Assembly (NCBI GenBank): GCA_902765395.1 | Contig: CACWZP010000004.1 | Coordinates: 1-64,000 of the forward strand | DNA from: an uncultured Eubacteriales bacterium | GTDB lineage: Bacteria > Bacillota > Clostridia > Christensenellales > Aristaeellaceae | Reading direction: 5' to 3' | Length of the DNA: 64,000 nt | Shown here: in pieces, positions 40,728-48,876 of the stretch | Layout of the letters: every line of letters starts with the position of its first letter | Position numbering within the stretch: position 1 is the stretch's first letter | The notes under the pieces: generated by a model | Seen by the model: the letters and a program-made list of their open reading frames with translations, nothing else | Databases searched by the model: none | Told to the model about the DNA's origin: nothing | Position numbers and translations under genes: made by a program

Positions 40728-41611
40728 GAGCGTTCCCTGTCCCTCTTCTCTTGAATCCATTCCGGCGCGGGCGCCTCGAAGGTCATGCCGCGATAGTCGA
40801 TCAGCGGGCTGTCTTCCAGAATGGTCAACCTTTCGTGCCACAGGCACAGCTTTGCCGCGCCAAGGCGGCGGTTGGCGTCGCGGTCACCGTAGCGGTCGTC
40901 GCCCAACAGCGGGTGGCCAAAGTCGGCCATGTGGGCGCGCAGCTGGTGGGTGCGCCCGGTGACGGGCTCCAGCCGCACATGGTACAGCCCCGGCGCGGCC
41001 GCCTCCCCCGCCCTGTAGACGGTGGTGATGGGCCTGGCCCCGGGGGCGTCCCGGTGAATCACGCGCACCTCGGCGCGGCGGGCGTCCTTCACAAGATAGG
41101 CCTTCAGCGTGCCCTCGCCCCGGTCAAACCTGTTCAGCGCAAGCGCATGATACTGCTTCTTCACGCCGTGCTCCCGGAAGGCGTCGAAGGCCTGCCGCCA
41201 CACGGTTTCGTCCGCCGCGGCCAGCACGATGCCCCCCGTCTGCGCGTCCAGCCGGTGGCACAGCCGCACCCCGGGATACTGTCGCTCAAGCCGGGTCAGC
41301 AGCGTGTCCGCGCCCACGCCGTCCTGGTCCACGTCCACGGGCAGGCCCTGGGGTTTCACGCAGGCAATCAGCCTGCCGTCCGTCCACAGCACCTCCGGCA
41401 GCGGCTCCAGCCACTTGGCGTCGATGTACAGCGTCAGCTCGTCCCCGCCGCGCACGGCGGCGCCATCACCGCACTTCACGCCGTTGATTCGCACGTCCCG
41501 CTTTTTCAGCGCCTCGCGCCACACCCGCCCGGGCACCAGCGGCCACGCCCGGCGCAGGTACTTCTCCAGCGGCGTTTCCCGCAGGCCCTCCGGCACGCGA
41601 TGGGCGGTCAC
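40724..41611 (-). CDS. RluA-family pseudouridine synthase
   Basis: The 295-residue enzyme has an N-terminal S4-like RNA-binding region (LKKRDVRINGVKCGDGAAVRG) and a RluA catalytic domain. The catalytic Asp motif reads CHRLDAQTGGIVL, then the KKQYHALAL and RTHQLRAHMADFGHPLLGD segments follow. It isomerises uridine in rRNA or tRNA; which site cannot be told. The start is GTG, overlapping the previous stop as GTGA with GGAGG upstream. Confidence 0.92.
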   Translation of the reverse strand: MTAHRVPEGLRETPLEKYLRRAWPLVPGRVWREALKKRDVRINGVKCGDGAAVRGGDELTLYIDAKWLEPLPEVLWTDGRLIACVKPQGLPVDVDQDGVGADTLLTRLERQYPGVRLCHRLDAQTGGIVLAAADETVWRQAFDAFREHGVKKQYHALALNRFDRGEGTLKAYLVKDARRAEVRVIHRDAPGARPITTVYRAGEAAAPGLYHVRLEPVTGRTHQLRAHMADFGHPLLGDDRYGDRDANRRLGAAKLCLWHERLTILEDSPLIDYRGMTFEAPAPEWIQEKRDRERS

Positions 41612-42255
41612 GGGGCGCCCTCCTCCGGCCAGGCCAGGTAGATCTCCTCATAGCGCAGGGGTGAAACCGTCCCCTCTGACATATTCGTCAGCCGGGCGAT
41701 AAACGCCGCCTCGTCCGCGCAGCGCACGCACAGCGTGTAGGTGATTACGTCGGTGAACGTCTTGTCCTCCACCAGCACCGGCTCGTCCTTCAGGAAGAAG
41801 TCCATGCGGTTGAGCAGCGGATAGCCGATCTCCATCAGATACCTGGCCGTGGGATGCATCACGCCCACGCCGCTGGCGTTCAGCGCGCAAACGGCCCCCT
41901 GGGTGTAGGCGCGCACCAGCCCGCCCGCGCCCAGCAGGATGCCGCCGAAGTAGCGCGTGACCACCACGGCGCAGTTGGTGACGCCCCGGGCCTTCATCAC
42001 CTCGATGATGGGCATGCCCGCGGTGCCCCCCGGCTCGCCGTCGTCGCTGTAGCGCATCACGCCCATGTTGGGGCCGATGATGTAGGCGTAGCAGTTGTGG
42101 GTGGCGTCCTTGTATTTCGCGCGCATCTGCGCCAAAAAGGCCAGGGCCGCCTCCTCCGTCTCGCAGGGGCAGCCGTGGCCGATGAAGCGGGACTTGTTCA
42201 CGATGAACTCGTCGCTCGCCGCCTTCAGCAGCGTCTTGTAGGGTTTCAGCGCCAT
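41608..42255 (-). CDS. yigZ: YigZ/IMPACT-family protein
   Basis: The 215-residue protein has the UPF0029 N-terminal domain: SRFIGHGCPCETEEAALAFL, HNCYAYIIG, YSDDGEPGGTAGMPIIE and VVVTRYFGGILLGAGGLVRAY. A short C-terminal DUF1949-like domain follows. IMPACT relatives modulate translation stress signalling in eukaryotes; the bacterial role is not established. GGAGG precedes the ATG and 12 bases separate it from the phosphoesterase gene. Confidence 0.92.
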   Translation of the reverse strand: MALKPYKTLLKAASDEFIVNKSRFIGHGCPCETEEAALAFLAQMRAKYKDATHNCYAYIIGPNMGVMRYSDDGEPGGTAGMPIIEVMKARGVTNCAVVVTRYFGGILLGAGGLVRAYTQGAVCALNASGVGVMHPTARYLMEIGYPLLNRMDFFLKDEPVLVEDKTFTDVITYTLCVRCADEAAFIARLTNMSEGTVSPLRYEEIYLAWPEEGAP

Positions 42256-42267
42256 GCTTCGCCTCCG

Positions 42268-42864
42268 TCAGATCTCGATCACATACCGCTTGTAGGCGTT
42301 CACCAGCGTGGTGTCGCCGTACTGGCGCTCGCGGACGAACTTCATCGCGCCGTACTCCTGATGCACGTGGCCGTAGACCAGGTACTTCGGGTGCCAGCGG
42401 TCCATCAGCGTCAGGAACGTCTCAAAACCCTGGTGGGGGATGTCCTCCATGTCGCCCTGGCCCCGGGCGGGGGCATGGGTCAGCAGGATGTCAAAGCCCT
42501 TGTACTTGCGCAGCTTCCGCCACAGCTTCCGCACGCGGCGGGCCATCTCCTTCTCGGTGAACATATAGGGCTCGCCCGGGCGATAGCGCATGCTGCCGCC
42601 CAGGCCCAGCACCCGCACGCCGTCCACCTCGAAGATGTCGTCGTCCACGCAGATGCAGCCCTCCGGGGGCTTCTTGTTGTAGGCCTTGTCGTGGTTGCCG
42701 TGGACATAGAGGATCGGCGCGTGGGTAAAGCAGGTCAGAAAGGACAGGTACTCCGCGGGCAGGTCGCCGCTGGAGAGGATCAGGTCGATGCCCTCCAGCA
42801 GCCGCCGGTCCAGGTAGTCCCAAAGCGCCTTGTCCGCCACGTCGGCAAGCACCATGATTTTCAT
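42268..42864 (-). CDS. Calcineurin-like metallophosphoesterase
   Basis: The 198-residue protein begins MKIMVLADVADKALWDYLD and has the metal-site blocks LSSGDLP, VHGNHDKAY, LTHAPARG and YGHVHQEYG, in the order expected of binuclear metallophosphoesterases. The first block lacks the usual DxH (it reads ADVAD), which may weaken one metal ligand. Substrate unknown. It is the first gene of the five-gene operon; AAGGGGC lies eight bases before the ATG. Confidence 0.88.
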   Translation of the reverse strand: MKIMVLADVADKALWDYLDRRLLEGIDLILSSGDLPAEYLSFLTCFTHAPILYVHGNHDKAYNKKPPEGCICVDDDIFEVDGVRVLGLGGSMRYRPGEPYMFTEKEMARRVRKLWRKLRKYKGFDILLTHAPARGQGDMEDIPHQGFETFLTLMDRWHPKYLVYGHVHQEYGAMKFVRERQYGDTTLVNAYKRYVIEI

Positions 42865-43022
42865 GACCAACGCCCCTTTTGTACGCAGATGAAACACACT
42901 TTTGCCGGGGATCAGGGGCGGCAGCGCCCTGATCTTCAATCGTGCCCGGCGACATGCGCGGCGGGCACGGGGGAATTTTCACGCAGGGGACACAGCCCCC
43001 GAAGTGACAAATTCCTTCCTTG

Positions 43023-43103
43023 CGGATTTGCCGACCGGAGTTTTTTGACTGTTTATTCTTCATATCCAATCATGAAACAGACTAAAAACTCAAGGCAAAT
43101 CCG
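43023..43103. repeat. 81-bp imperfect hairpin element
   Basis: Arms CGGATTTGCC (43023-43032) and GGCAAATCCG (43094-43103) are followed inward by GAGTTTTTTGACTGTTT and its near-complement. The whole forms a ~30-bp imperfect stem around about 19 bases. It lies between the phosphoesterase gene and the BMP-domain gene, and other GC hairpins surround it. No gene is seen in 42865-43146. Confidence 0.75.
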
Positions 43104-43146
43104 TCAAAGGGGTGGTCGTGGCGGGGGAAGCAGGTCCCCCGCCACA

Positions 43147-45108
43147 TCAAGCTTCCTCCGCCTTCCAGCTGAACGTGGACGGCGCGGGCAGGTCGATCTG
43201 CTTGATGCCCTGCAGCTCCACCAGCGCGCGGGTATACTCCCGCAGGTCGTCGATGGCCGGGAAGCCGCCCACCACGTTGTCCACCAGCCAGTCCATGGCG
43301 ATGACGTCCGCATAGGTCAGCCGCCCGTCCACGGGGCAGCGGATGTCTCCCGCCTGGTCGCGGATGATGCTCTCAAAGGGCCAGAACACGCCCTCGCGAA
43401 TGTGCTCCTTCACCAGCTCCACCAGCCGCTTGAGGCCGATGTCCATGCGCTGGCTCACCACCAAATCCACCGCGCCGGAGGACAGGCCCCACCAGTAGTT
43501 CACGGCCTTGGCGGGACTGGTGCCCGTGTCCTTCCAGCTGCCGCTGAGCACGCTCCTGGCCAGGCTCTCATAGATGCGGCTCCAGTCCAGCACGGGGATG
43601 GCGATGGACTGCTTCACGCCCTCGCGCTGGGAATACAGGCCGTACTCCACGGCGTGGTGGCTGGGCGCGCCCACGTCCCGGCTGGAGATGATCTGCACCG
43701 AGGGGTCGCCAAAGGGGTCGTCAGGGTTGAAGTCCTTGCGAGAGGACCATTCCAATATCACCTTGGCCCGGGGGTTCACCATGCGCGCGCCCAGGGCGAA
43801 GGCGTTGATGTTGGCCGCCGCGCCCACGATGGGATAGTCGCCGATGTAGCCGATCTTGTCGTTTTCCGTCAGCGCGCCGGCGATCATGCCGATCAGGAAC
43901 TTCACCTCGTACAGCCGCACGTAGTAGCTGCGCACCCGCTGCCAGCTGGCCAGCAGCGAACAGTTCAGCAGCTTCGCCTCCGGGTGCTTGACGGACGCCT
44001 TCATCGACGCCGACAGCATCAGCGGCGAGGTGGTGAAGATCAGGTTGTTGCCCGCCTCGATCAGCCGCTCGATCTCCGCCTCGTAGTTGGCCGGATCCTC
44101 GCAGACGCACACCGAGGTCTTCACCCGGTCGCCCATGTTGTTCTCCAGGTTCACGCGGCCCAGATCGTGCCAATAGGTCCAGCCGTTCTGCACCGGCTCC
44201 CTGGAATAGAGGAAGGCCACCTTCACGCTGGAGGGGCCGAACAGCGTGTTCAGCAGGCTTCCGCCCTGCTTCACCTCGTCCGGCTTCGTGATCAGCGCGA
44301 CGTTCTCCGGCTCCTTCTCCTTCTCGAACTCGCCCCACAGGGCCTTGACCTCGCCCTTCATCTCCCCGCCGAACTTGCGGGGCGCGTCGGCGTAGCCGCA
44401 GGCGTCCAGGTAGATCAGGAAGGCGTCGCCGGTGGTGGCGGGCAGCTTTTTGGCGTCGCTCACGGCCTCCCGGGCCTTGTACTCCCCCCGGAAGCGCATG
44501 TAGGCGGCGCTGAAGTCGCTGCACTCCTCGCTGGTCCACTTCTCGCCGAGGGCCTTGCCCGTCAGCTCGCACAGCCTTGCCACGCTGCCGGGCTTGGAGA
44601 ACCACAGGTAGTTGATCTTCGTGTCGTTGTAGAAGGGCAGGTACTCATAATAGAGCACGTTCTCCAGGTCTTCGCTGCGGGGCGGCTGGATGCGGGTCAC
44701 CTCCGCCTCGATGAACAGCGAGTCCAGGTATTTCATCACGCTGACCCGCTTGTTGCCCTCCACCAGGTAGTACAGGCCCAGGTACTCGAACACCTTCACC
44801 GGCTGGTTCAGCCCCTGCTCCACGATACCCTCGTACAGCACGCTCCACTTGGTGGAGAACTCGCTGCCCGGGTCCAGTATGGGCATGAAATTGGCGGCAA
44901 AGGCGTTGGTGCGGCCCCTGGACGCGGTGCCCACCACCTTTTTCAGCGGGATCTGCTCCAGGCCCAAGGGCACGTGGCTCAGGGCGTTCATCCGCTCCTC
45001 GATCTCCTCCAGCACCGGAAGGAAGGGGTTCCCCTGGCGCTGCATGCGCCCGTGATATTCTTTCAAGCCTATCTTGCGCGCCCGCGCATAGGCCTCTTCA
45101 CCCATCAT
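43147..45108 (-). CDS. ParB-like/BMP (PnrA) domain fusion protein, unknown function
   Basis: The 653-residue protein lacks a signal peptide or lipobox. Residues about 50-135 resemble a ParB/sulfiredoxin-like fold with YYLVEGNKRVSVMKYL, the block that in ParB-like proteins binds a nucleotide. From about residue 290 a BMP/PnrA nucleoside-binding domain follows, containing VKVAFLYSREPVQNGWTYWHDLGR (given only as a segment), NLIFTTSPLMLSASMK, IGYIGDYPIVGAAANINAFALG and RDVGAPSHHAVEYGLYS. Such domains normally bind purine nucleosides outside the cell. Here it should be cytoplasmic. It has its own promoter and hairpin leader. Family combination is inferred by eye. Confidence 0.75.
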   Translation of the reverse strand: MMGEEAYARARKIGLKEYHGRMQRQGNPFLPVLEEIEERMNALSHVPLGLEQIPLKKVVGTASRGRTNAFAANFMPILDPGSEFSTKWSVLYEGIVEQGLNQPVKVFEYLGLYYLVEGNKRVSVMKYLDSLFIEAEVTRIQPPRSEDLENVLYYEYLPFYNDTKINYLWFSKPGSVARLCELTGKALGEKWTSEECSDFSAAYMRFRGEYKAREAVSDAKKLPATTGDAFLIYLDACGYADAPRKFGGEMKGEVKALWGEFEKEKEPENVALITKPDEVKQGGSLLNTLFGPSSVKVAFLYSREPVQNGWTYWHDLGRVNLENNMGDRVKTSVCVCEDPANYEAEIERLIEAGNNLIFTTSPLMLSASMKASVKHPEAKLLNCSLLASWQRVRSYYVRLYEVKFLIGMIAGALTENDKIGYIGDYPIVGAAANINAFALGARMVNPRAKVILEWSSRKDFNPDDPFGDPSVQIISSRDVGAPSHHAVEYGLYSQREGVKQSIAIPVLDWSRIYESLARSVLSGSWKDTGTSPAKAVNYWWGLSSGAVDLVVSQRMDIGLKRLVELVKEHIREGVFWPFESIIRDQAGDIRCPVDGRLTYADVIAMDWLVDNVVGGFPAIDDLREYTRALVELQGIKQIDLPAPSTFSWKAEEA

Positions 45109-45169
45109 AGTCTCACGCTCCTGTCTTCAGGAATTGTCCGCGCCGCGGCTTTCCGCGGCGCTTCGCAAG

Positions 45170-45198
45170 AGTATAGTGCCGCAAGGTAAAGAAAACAA
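45170..45198 (-). promoter_or_regulatory. Promoter of the ParB-like/BMP gene
   Basis: TTGTTT (45193-45198) and TATACT (45170-45175) on the minus strand are 17 bp apart. The leader begins with a GCGCCGCGG / CCGCGGCGC hairpin (45140-45161). Confidence 0.7.
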
Positions 45199-45280
45199 GC
45201 CGCTTTCTGTTGCGGAAGGGGGGAGTTTTCAAGGCGACTGTTTTAAAGGGTTTCCCGCGATAAAGCCGCCGGAGCCACGC

Positions 45281-45790
45281 TCATGTCTCAAGAAAATCGT
45301 GGATCTCCACGTCCACCGGCGCCACGTCCACCGCCGGCAGGAACCTTTCAAAGAAGTCCTTCCCCGCCATGGCCAGGGTCCGGGTGTTGTCGCAGGGATG
45401 GAAGGCCATCGCCGCTTCATTGCGCAGCGCCGCATCCACGATCAGGCCCACGCCCTGCGCCTCCGGGAAGATGAGGCCCATGGGGCTGGCGGAGCCGCCG
45501 TGGCAGCGCAGCCTTTCAAACAGCATCTCCTCCGGCGCGAAGCTGAGCCGGCTGGAGCCGATCTGCTTCGATATGTCCGCGGTGTGGAACCGGGCGTCCG
45601 GCCGGGTGATGCACAGGAAGCATTTCTTTTTGTTCTTCGTGGTCAGGAAGATGTTCTTCACCGTCAGCGCGCCCAGCGTCCGGTCCACCTCGGCGCAGTC
45701 CGCCATGGTATATGCCGGGGCGTGCTCCGCGGTCTGACAGGCTATGCCCAGCCCGTCCAGGAAGGCGAATACCTCGTCCGCAACGCTCAC
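45281..45790 (-). CDS. YbaK/ProX-type aminoacyl-tRNA deacylase
   Basis: The 169-residue protein matches the prolyl-tRNA-synthetase-associated (YbaK/ProXp) editing domain that removes wrongly attached amino acids from tRNA. Segments ACQTAEHAPAYTMADCAEVD, LTVKNIFLTTKNKKKCFLC, SSRLSFAPEEMLFERLRC and GSASPMGLIF are typical. The start overlaps the DnaI-like stop by four bases, so it is in that operon. The exact mischarged substrate is unknown. Confidence 0.88.
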   Translation of the reverse strand: MSVADEVFAFLDGLGIACQTAEHAPAYTMADCAEVDRTLGALTVKNIFLTTKNKKKCFLCITRPDARFHTADISKQIGSSRLSFAPEEMLFERLRCHGGSASPMGLIFPEAQGVGLIVDAALRNEAAMAFHPCDNTRTLAMAGKDFFERFLPAVDVAPVDVEIHDFLET

Positions 45791-46761
45791 AGGCTCCTCA
45801 GATCCTTTCCGGTGAACGAAATTTTCCCGCAGGCTGACCGGTCCAGCAGCCGCGATGCCACCCGCTCGCCGTAGCGCTCCTTCAGCTCCACCGGCGTCAG
45901 GTTCGTGGCAATCACAGTGTGCCGCCGGGCCGCGCCGCGCTCGTTCAGCAGCGTAAACAGGTATTCCACGGTGATGTTGCGCATCATGGGCTCGGTGCCC
46001 AGGTCGTCGATCAGCAAAAGCGGCGCCTCGATCAGCGACGAAAAGCCCGCGAAGTCCCCGTCGTTGCCCACGTGCTGCTGGCGCATGGCCTCGAACATGC
46101 GGAAGGCGGTGATGCGCACGGCGGAGCCGCCCCGCTCGGTCACCCGCTCGAAGATGCAGTTCAGAAGGAACGTCTTGCCCAGGCCGCCCGGGCCGGTGAG
46201 CAACAGATTGCGGTACTTGGTGTTGGGAAAGGCGTTTGCATAGTCCTCACAGACTTGTCGGGCCTTAAGCGTTCGTGCTCTCTGACCATCATCCTCAGGG
46301 ATGCGATTTTCATCAAAGGCGTCGAAGTTCTGCTCCTTCACGCCGGCCATGCTGCCGTCCTCGTGCAGGCGCAGCCGCAGCCTCGCCTCGAAGCAGTCGC
46401 AGAAGCGGGACGGCGCGTCGCCCACATAGCCGGTGTCCCGGCACTTATCGCAGCGGTACCTGGGCTCCAGCTGGTCCACCGGGAAGCCGTTTAACGCCAA
46501 CAGCTCGCGGATCCGGGCGTTGTTGGCCTGGCCGCGCCGCTTCATCTCCGCCGCCAGCGCGGCGCGCTGCTCGGCCCCCTGCTGGGTGAGTATGCTGCGC
46601 ATGGCATCCAGTGCCAGGCCGGCGTTGTCCGCGCGCAGGCGGGCGATCTCCGGGGCCTTCCCGAAGGCCGCGTCGGTGCGCCGGCGCAGGTCGGCCTCGT
46701 TCTCGGCGCGCCGCTGGGCGTATTCCTCCAGCAGGGCGCGGATGTGTTCGGAACGGGTCAT
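45787..46761 (-). CDS. DnaI/DnaC-like helicase loader ATPase
   Basis: The 324-residue AAA+ protein has an N-terminal coiled segment, a four-Cys-like site (CDKCRDTGYVG, then CDCFEAR) and an ATPase core: Walker A LTGPGGLGKTFLLNCI, Walker B APLLLIDDLGTEP, sensor HTVIATNLTP, and an arginine finger region ERVASRLLDRSACG. This matches the DnaI/DnaC family that loads the replicative helicase. It overlaps the DnaD-domain gene by four bases, the usual partner in Clostridia. Confidence 0.92.
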   Translation of the reverse strand: MTRSEHIRALLEEYAQRRAENEADLRRRTDAAFGKAPEIARLRADNAGLALDAMRSILTQQGAEQRAALAAEMKRRGQANNARIRELLALNGFPVDQLEPRYRCDKCRDTGYVGDAPSRFCDCFEARLRLRLHEDGSMAGVKEQNFDAFDENRIPEDDGQRARTLKARQVCEDYANAFPNTKYRNLLLTGPGGLGKTFLLNCIFERVTERGGSAVRITAFRMFEAMRQQHVGNDGDFAGFSSLIEAPLLLIDDLGTEPMMRNITVEYLFTLLNERGAARRHTVIATNLTPVELKERYGERVASRLLDRSACGKISFTGKDLRSL

Positions 46762-48233
46762 TCCTCTTCGCCTCCCTCGCCATATTTATCCAAATCAATA
46801 TAGAAGTCGTCGCCAAAGTCCTCTTCCTTGTACTCCCGCTGGCTGTACTCCAGCGCGGGATTGGCGGGCGGCGTCCCGCCCTGGCCGGAGGACTTGCGGT
46901 CGGACTTGTGGGCCTTCCGCCATCTCTCGGCCTCTTCCACGGTCTTCACACCCGCGGCCTCCCACTCGCCAAGCAGCGCGTCCATCTTCTCCAGGGGCGG
47001 GAACTGCCCCTTCACGCAGGCTGCCGCGAAGGCGATCAGCGCCGCATCGTGCTTCGCCCGCCAGCCGTCGTAGAGGGCCAGGTCGCCCATGTTGGGGCGC
47101 TTCTCAGAGCCGGCGGCCTCCAGCAGCGCGGCGACGGCCTCGGCCTTCCTGCGCATATCGTCCACATAGGCCCGGGCCGCTTCGCCGGTGTAGACGCCCG
47201 CCTCCGCCCAGCGGGACAGCAGCTTCTCCACGTCCTCGAACCGGGTCTTCTTCCGCTCGTGGCAGCGCGCCGCCGCCAGCTGGATGGCCTCCCTGTCAAA
47301 GCCGCCCCGGCGCAGCGCCGCATAGCGCTTCAACACCTCCGGCGTGGGCTTGGCCTGGGGGGAATCCAGCTCCTTCAATGCCTCGGACAAATCGTCCCAG
47401 AAGGCCTGGTCGTCGTCCAGCCTGTTCTTCAGGATGGAGTCCAGGTAGCCGAAGGAGGGCGTGCGGGCCTTGGTGGTCTCGCCGCAGGCCTCCAGAATCT
47501 GCTCTTCGGTGTAGTTCCACTCCCCCGTCCAGCGCTTCACGCAGGCCAGCTCGTCCAGCGTGGGCTTGCGGCGCAGGGAAAAGCGCTTCAGCACCGCCTG
47601 GGCCACGGCGTTGACCCCCTCCTGCTCGGCGATGGCCCGCTCCACGTCCTCCAGCGTCCGGCAGCCCTCGTCGGCCCATTTCGCCGCCAGTTTGTCCATC
47701 CGCTTGAATACGCTTTCGGGGCTTGGCACGCTATCCCTGCTGCGGGAGGTGGCGATGCCGTATTCCACCAGCCTCACCACCGCGGCCTCGTCCAGCCCCA
47801 GCACGTTCAGCCAGTCGTTGGCGGTGCGGTACTCGTGGCTCTCGATCACCTTCTCGCCGAACAGCGACTGCAGCGAGGCGTTGAAGTCCCGGTAGCGATA
47901 GTAATCCCGCTCCATGGGGTTGAGGGCCGCCGGGCTGTCCGCCCGCAGGGGCAGCAGCTCATAGGTGGGCGGCCGGTCGGTGAGCCGGCGCACCAGGCCC
48001 CGCTGCTCCCAGTAGGCGAAGGCCTGGAACACCGTGTCCTCCTCCATGCGCAGGGTGAGGGCGATCTGCTGCAGGCTGTCGCCCAGCTCCGGGTGCAGCG
48101 CCAGCACCCGGGTATACAGGTACACGCGCAAAAACGCCTCCGGCGCCGTGGGCAGGTATTCCAGCAGGAACAGGTTCTCGATGGGCGTGGAATCGAACAT
48201 CGCCGCGCCCTCGGCAAAGCTGAATGTGGACAT
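46758..48233 (-). CDS. DnaD/DnaB-domain replication protein
   Basis: The 491-residue protein contains an N-terminal winged-helix region (LRMEEDTVFQAFAYWEQRGL) and C-terminal DnaD-type helical domains with the YxxxIL-like signature (LDELACVKRWTGEWNYTEEQ; TKARTPSFGYLDSIL). An acidic tail follows. DnaD proteins remodel DNA at origin and restart sites and recruit the helicase loader, which fits the overlap with the dnaI-like gene. ATG 48233 has AGAGGT six bases upstream; an upstream GTG/ATG frame is less likely. The promoter is at 48288-48316. Confidence 0.9.
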   Translation of the reverse strand: MSTFSFAEGAAMFDSTPIENLFLLEYLPTAPEAFLRVYLYTRVLALHPELGDSLQQIALTLRMEEDTVFQAFAYWEQRGLVRRLTDRPPTYELLPLRADSPAALNPMERDYYRYRDFNASLQSLFGEKVIESHEYRTANDWLNVLGLDEAAVVRLVEYGIATSRSRDSVPSPESVFKRMDKLAAKWADEGCRTLEDVERAIAEQEGVNAVAQAVLKRFSLRRKPTLDELACVKRWTGEWNYTEEQILEACGETTKARTPSFGYLDSILKNRLDDDQAFWDDLSEALKELDSPQAKPTPEVLKRYAALRRGGFDREAIQLAAARCHERKKTRFEDVEKLLSRWAEAGVYTGEAARAYVDDMRRKAEAVAALLEAAGSEKRPNMGDLALYDGWRAKHDAALIAFAAACVKGQFPPLEKMDALLGEWEAAGVKTVEEAERWRKAHKSDRKSSGQGGTPPANPALEYSQREYKEEDFGDDFYIDLDKYGEGGEEE

Positions 48234-48287
48234 GGACGTACCTCTTGGGGACAGGCCCCCGCAGTTGTGCATAAATTTCTATATTAT

Positions 48288-48316
48288 ATGATAGCATAGT
48301 TTGCGCGAAAATACAA
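48288..48316 (-). promoter_or_regulatory. Promoter of the dnaD-dnaI operon
   Basis: TTGTAT (48311-48316) and TATCAT (48288-48293) on the minus strand are 17 bp apart; a TATAAT lies five bases further on and may contribute. Confidence 0.6.
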
Positions 48317-48422
48317 ACACATTTCGAGTGCAGAGACAATGACGCGGCCACCGCCTTCATCCGAGCTCAGTATTCTTAACTCTCAACTCTAAACTCTTGT
48401 ATTTGTTTTTACCCCCTCACAC

Positions 48423-48451
48423 TTGACAATCGCCCGAACCCATGCTATCAT
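48423..48451 (+). promoter_or_regulatory. Promoter of the tyrosine T-box operon
   Basis: A perfect TTGACA (48423-48428) and TATCAT (48446-48451) have a 17-bp spacer; the transcript should begin near 48458, just ahead of the T-box leader. Confidence 0.85.
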
Positions 48452-48474
48452 CAACCTACAGCAAAACACACGCG

Positions 48475-48855
48475 ATGATGGGAACAAGTAGGCCGCGCAA
48501 GTCCGGATCAAGAGAGCCCCCGGTGGGTGCAAGGGAGCGAAGGCGCGCGGGCGAATACATCCCGGAGCAGGCGGTTGAAGCGAATACCAATTTCAATCCA
48601 TAGGTTTGCAGAGCATGTAAGCGCATTTTTCGTCATAGCAAGGCGAAGGCTCGCTGGCGGCAAGTCAAGAGACTTCAACGCAGATATGGCGGAAAAGGCG
48701 CCACAGGATCGCAAACATCATGGGTTGAAATCGGTATCAAGTAGGCCGTCCGGGCGCGCCCGTAACAGCGCACGCGAGGCCGCGATGTTCATCGCGGCGA
48801 ACGGAAGTGGTACCGCGATACGCATCGCCTTCCCCTGTGGGAAGGCGCATTTTTT
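48475..48855 (+). promoter_or_regulatory. T-box leader with UAC (Tyr) specifier
   Basis: T-box leaders sense uncharged tRNA and control the downstream terminator. Stem I begins with the AGUA S-turn motif before GGCCGCGC, pairs with GCGCGGGC, and has the distal AGAGAG bulge and GGGTGCAAGG loop. The 3' side reads GAA-UAC-A, so the specifier triplet is UAC (48556-48558), a tyrosine codon. The T-box GGAAGTGGTACCGCG (48803-48817) has UGGU, which suits tRNA-Tyr's A discriminator. A terminator stem GCCTTCCC / GGGAAGGC with TTTTTT ends the leader (48827-48855). A 154-bp element interrupts the linker between stem I and stem II. Confidence 0.92.
48584..48737. mobile_element. MITE-like hairpin inserted in the T-box leader
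   Basis: The ends ATACCAATTTCAATCCATA and the complement of ...ATGGGTTGAAATCGGTAT pair over about 27 bp with few mismatches. The internal sequence contains GAAGGCTCGCTGGCGG and other small stems and has no open frame. It sits exactly between T-box stem I and the second AAGTAGG motif. Typical T-box linkers are much shorter, so I read it as an insertion. No clear target duplication is visible. Confidence 0.75.
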
Positions 48856-48876
48856 ATCTGTCAGGGGGAATCCATC

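Noticed and set aside
48475-48855. Non-coding RNA region considered as RNase P or a tmRNA.
   Set aside because: The T-box signature, tyrosine specifier, terminator and downstream tyrS explain it; RNase P or tmRNA motifs are not visible.
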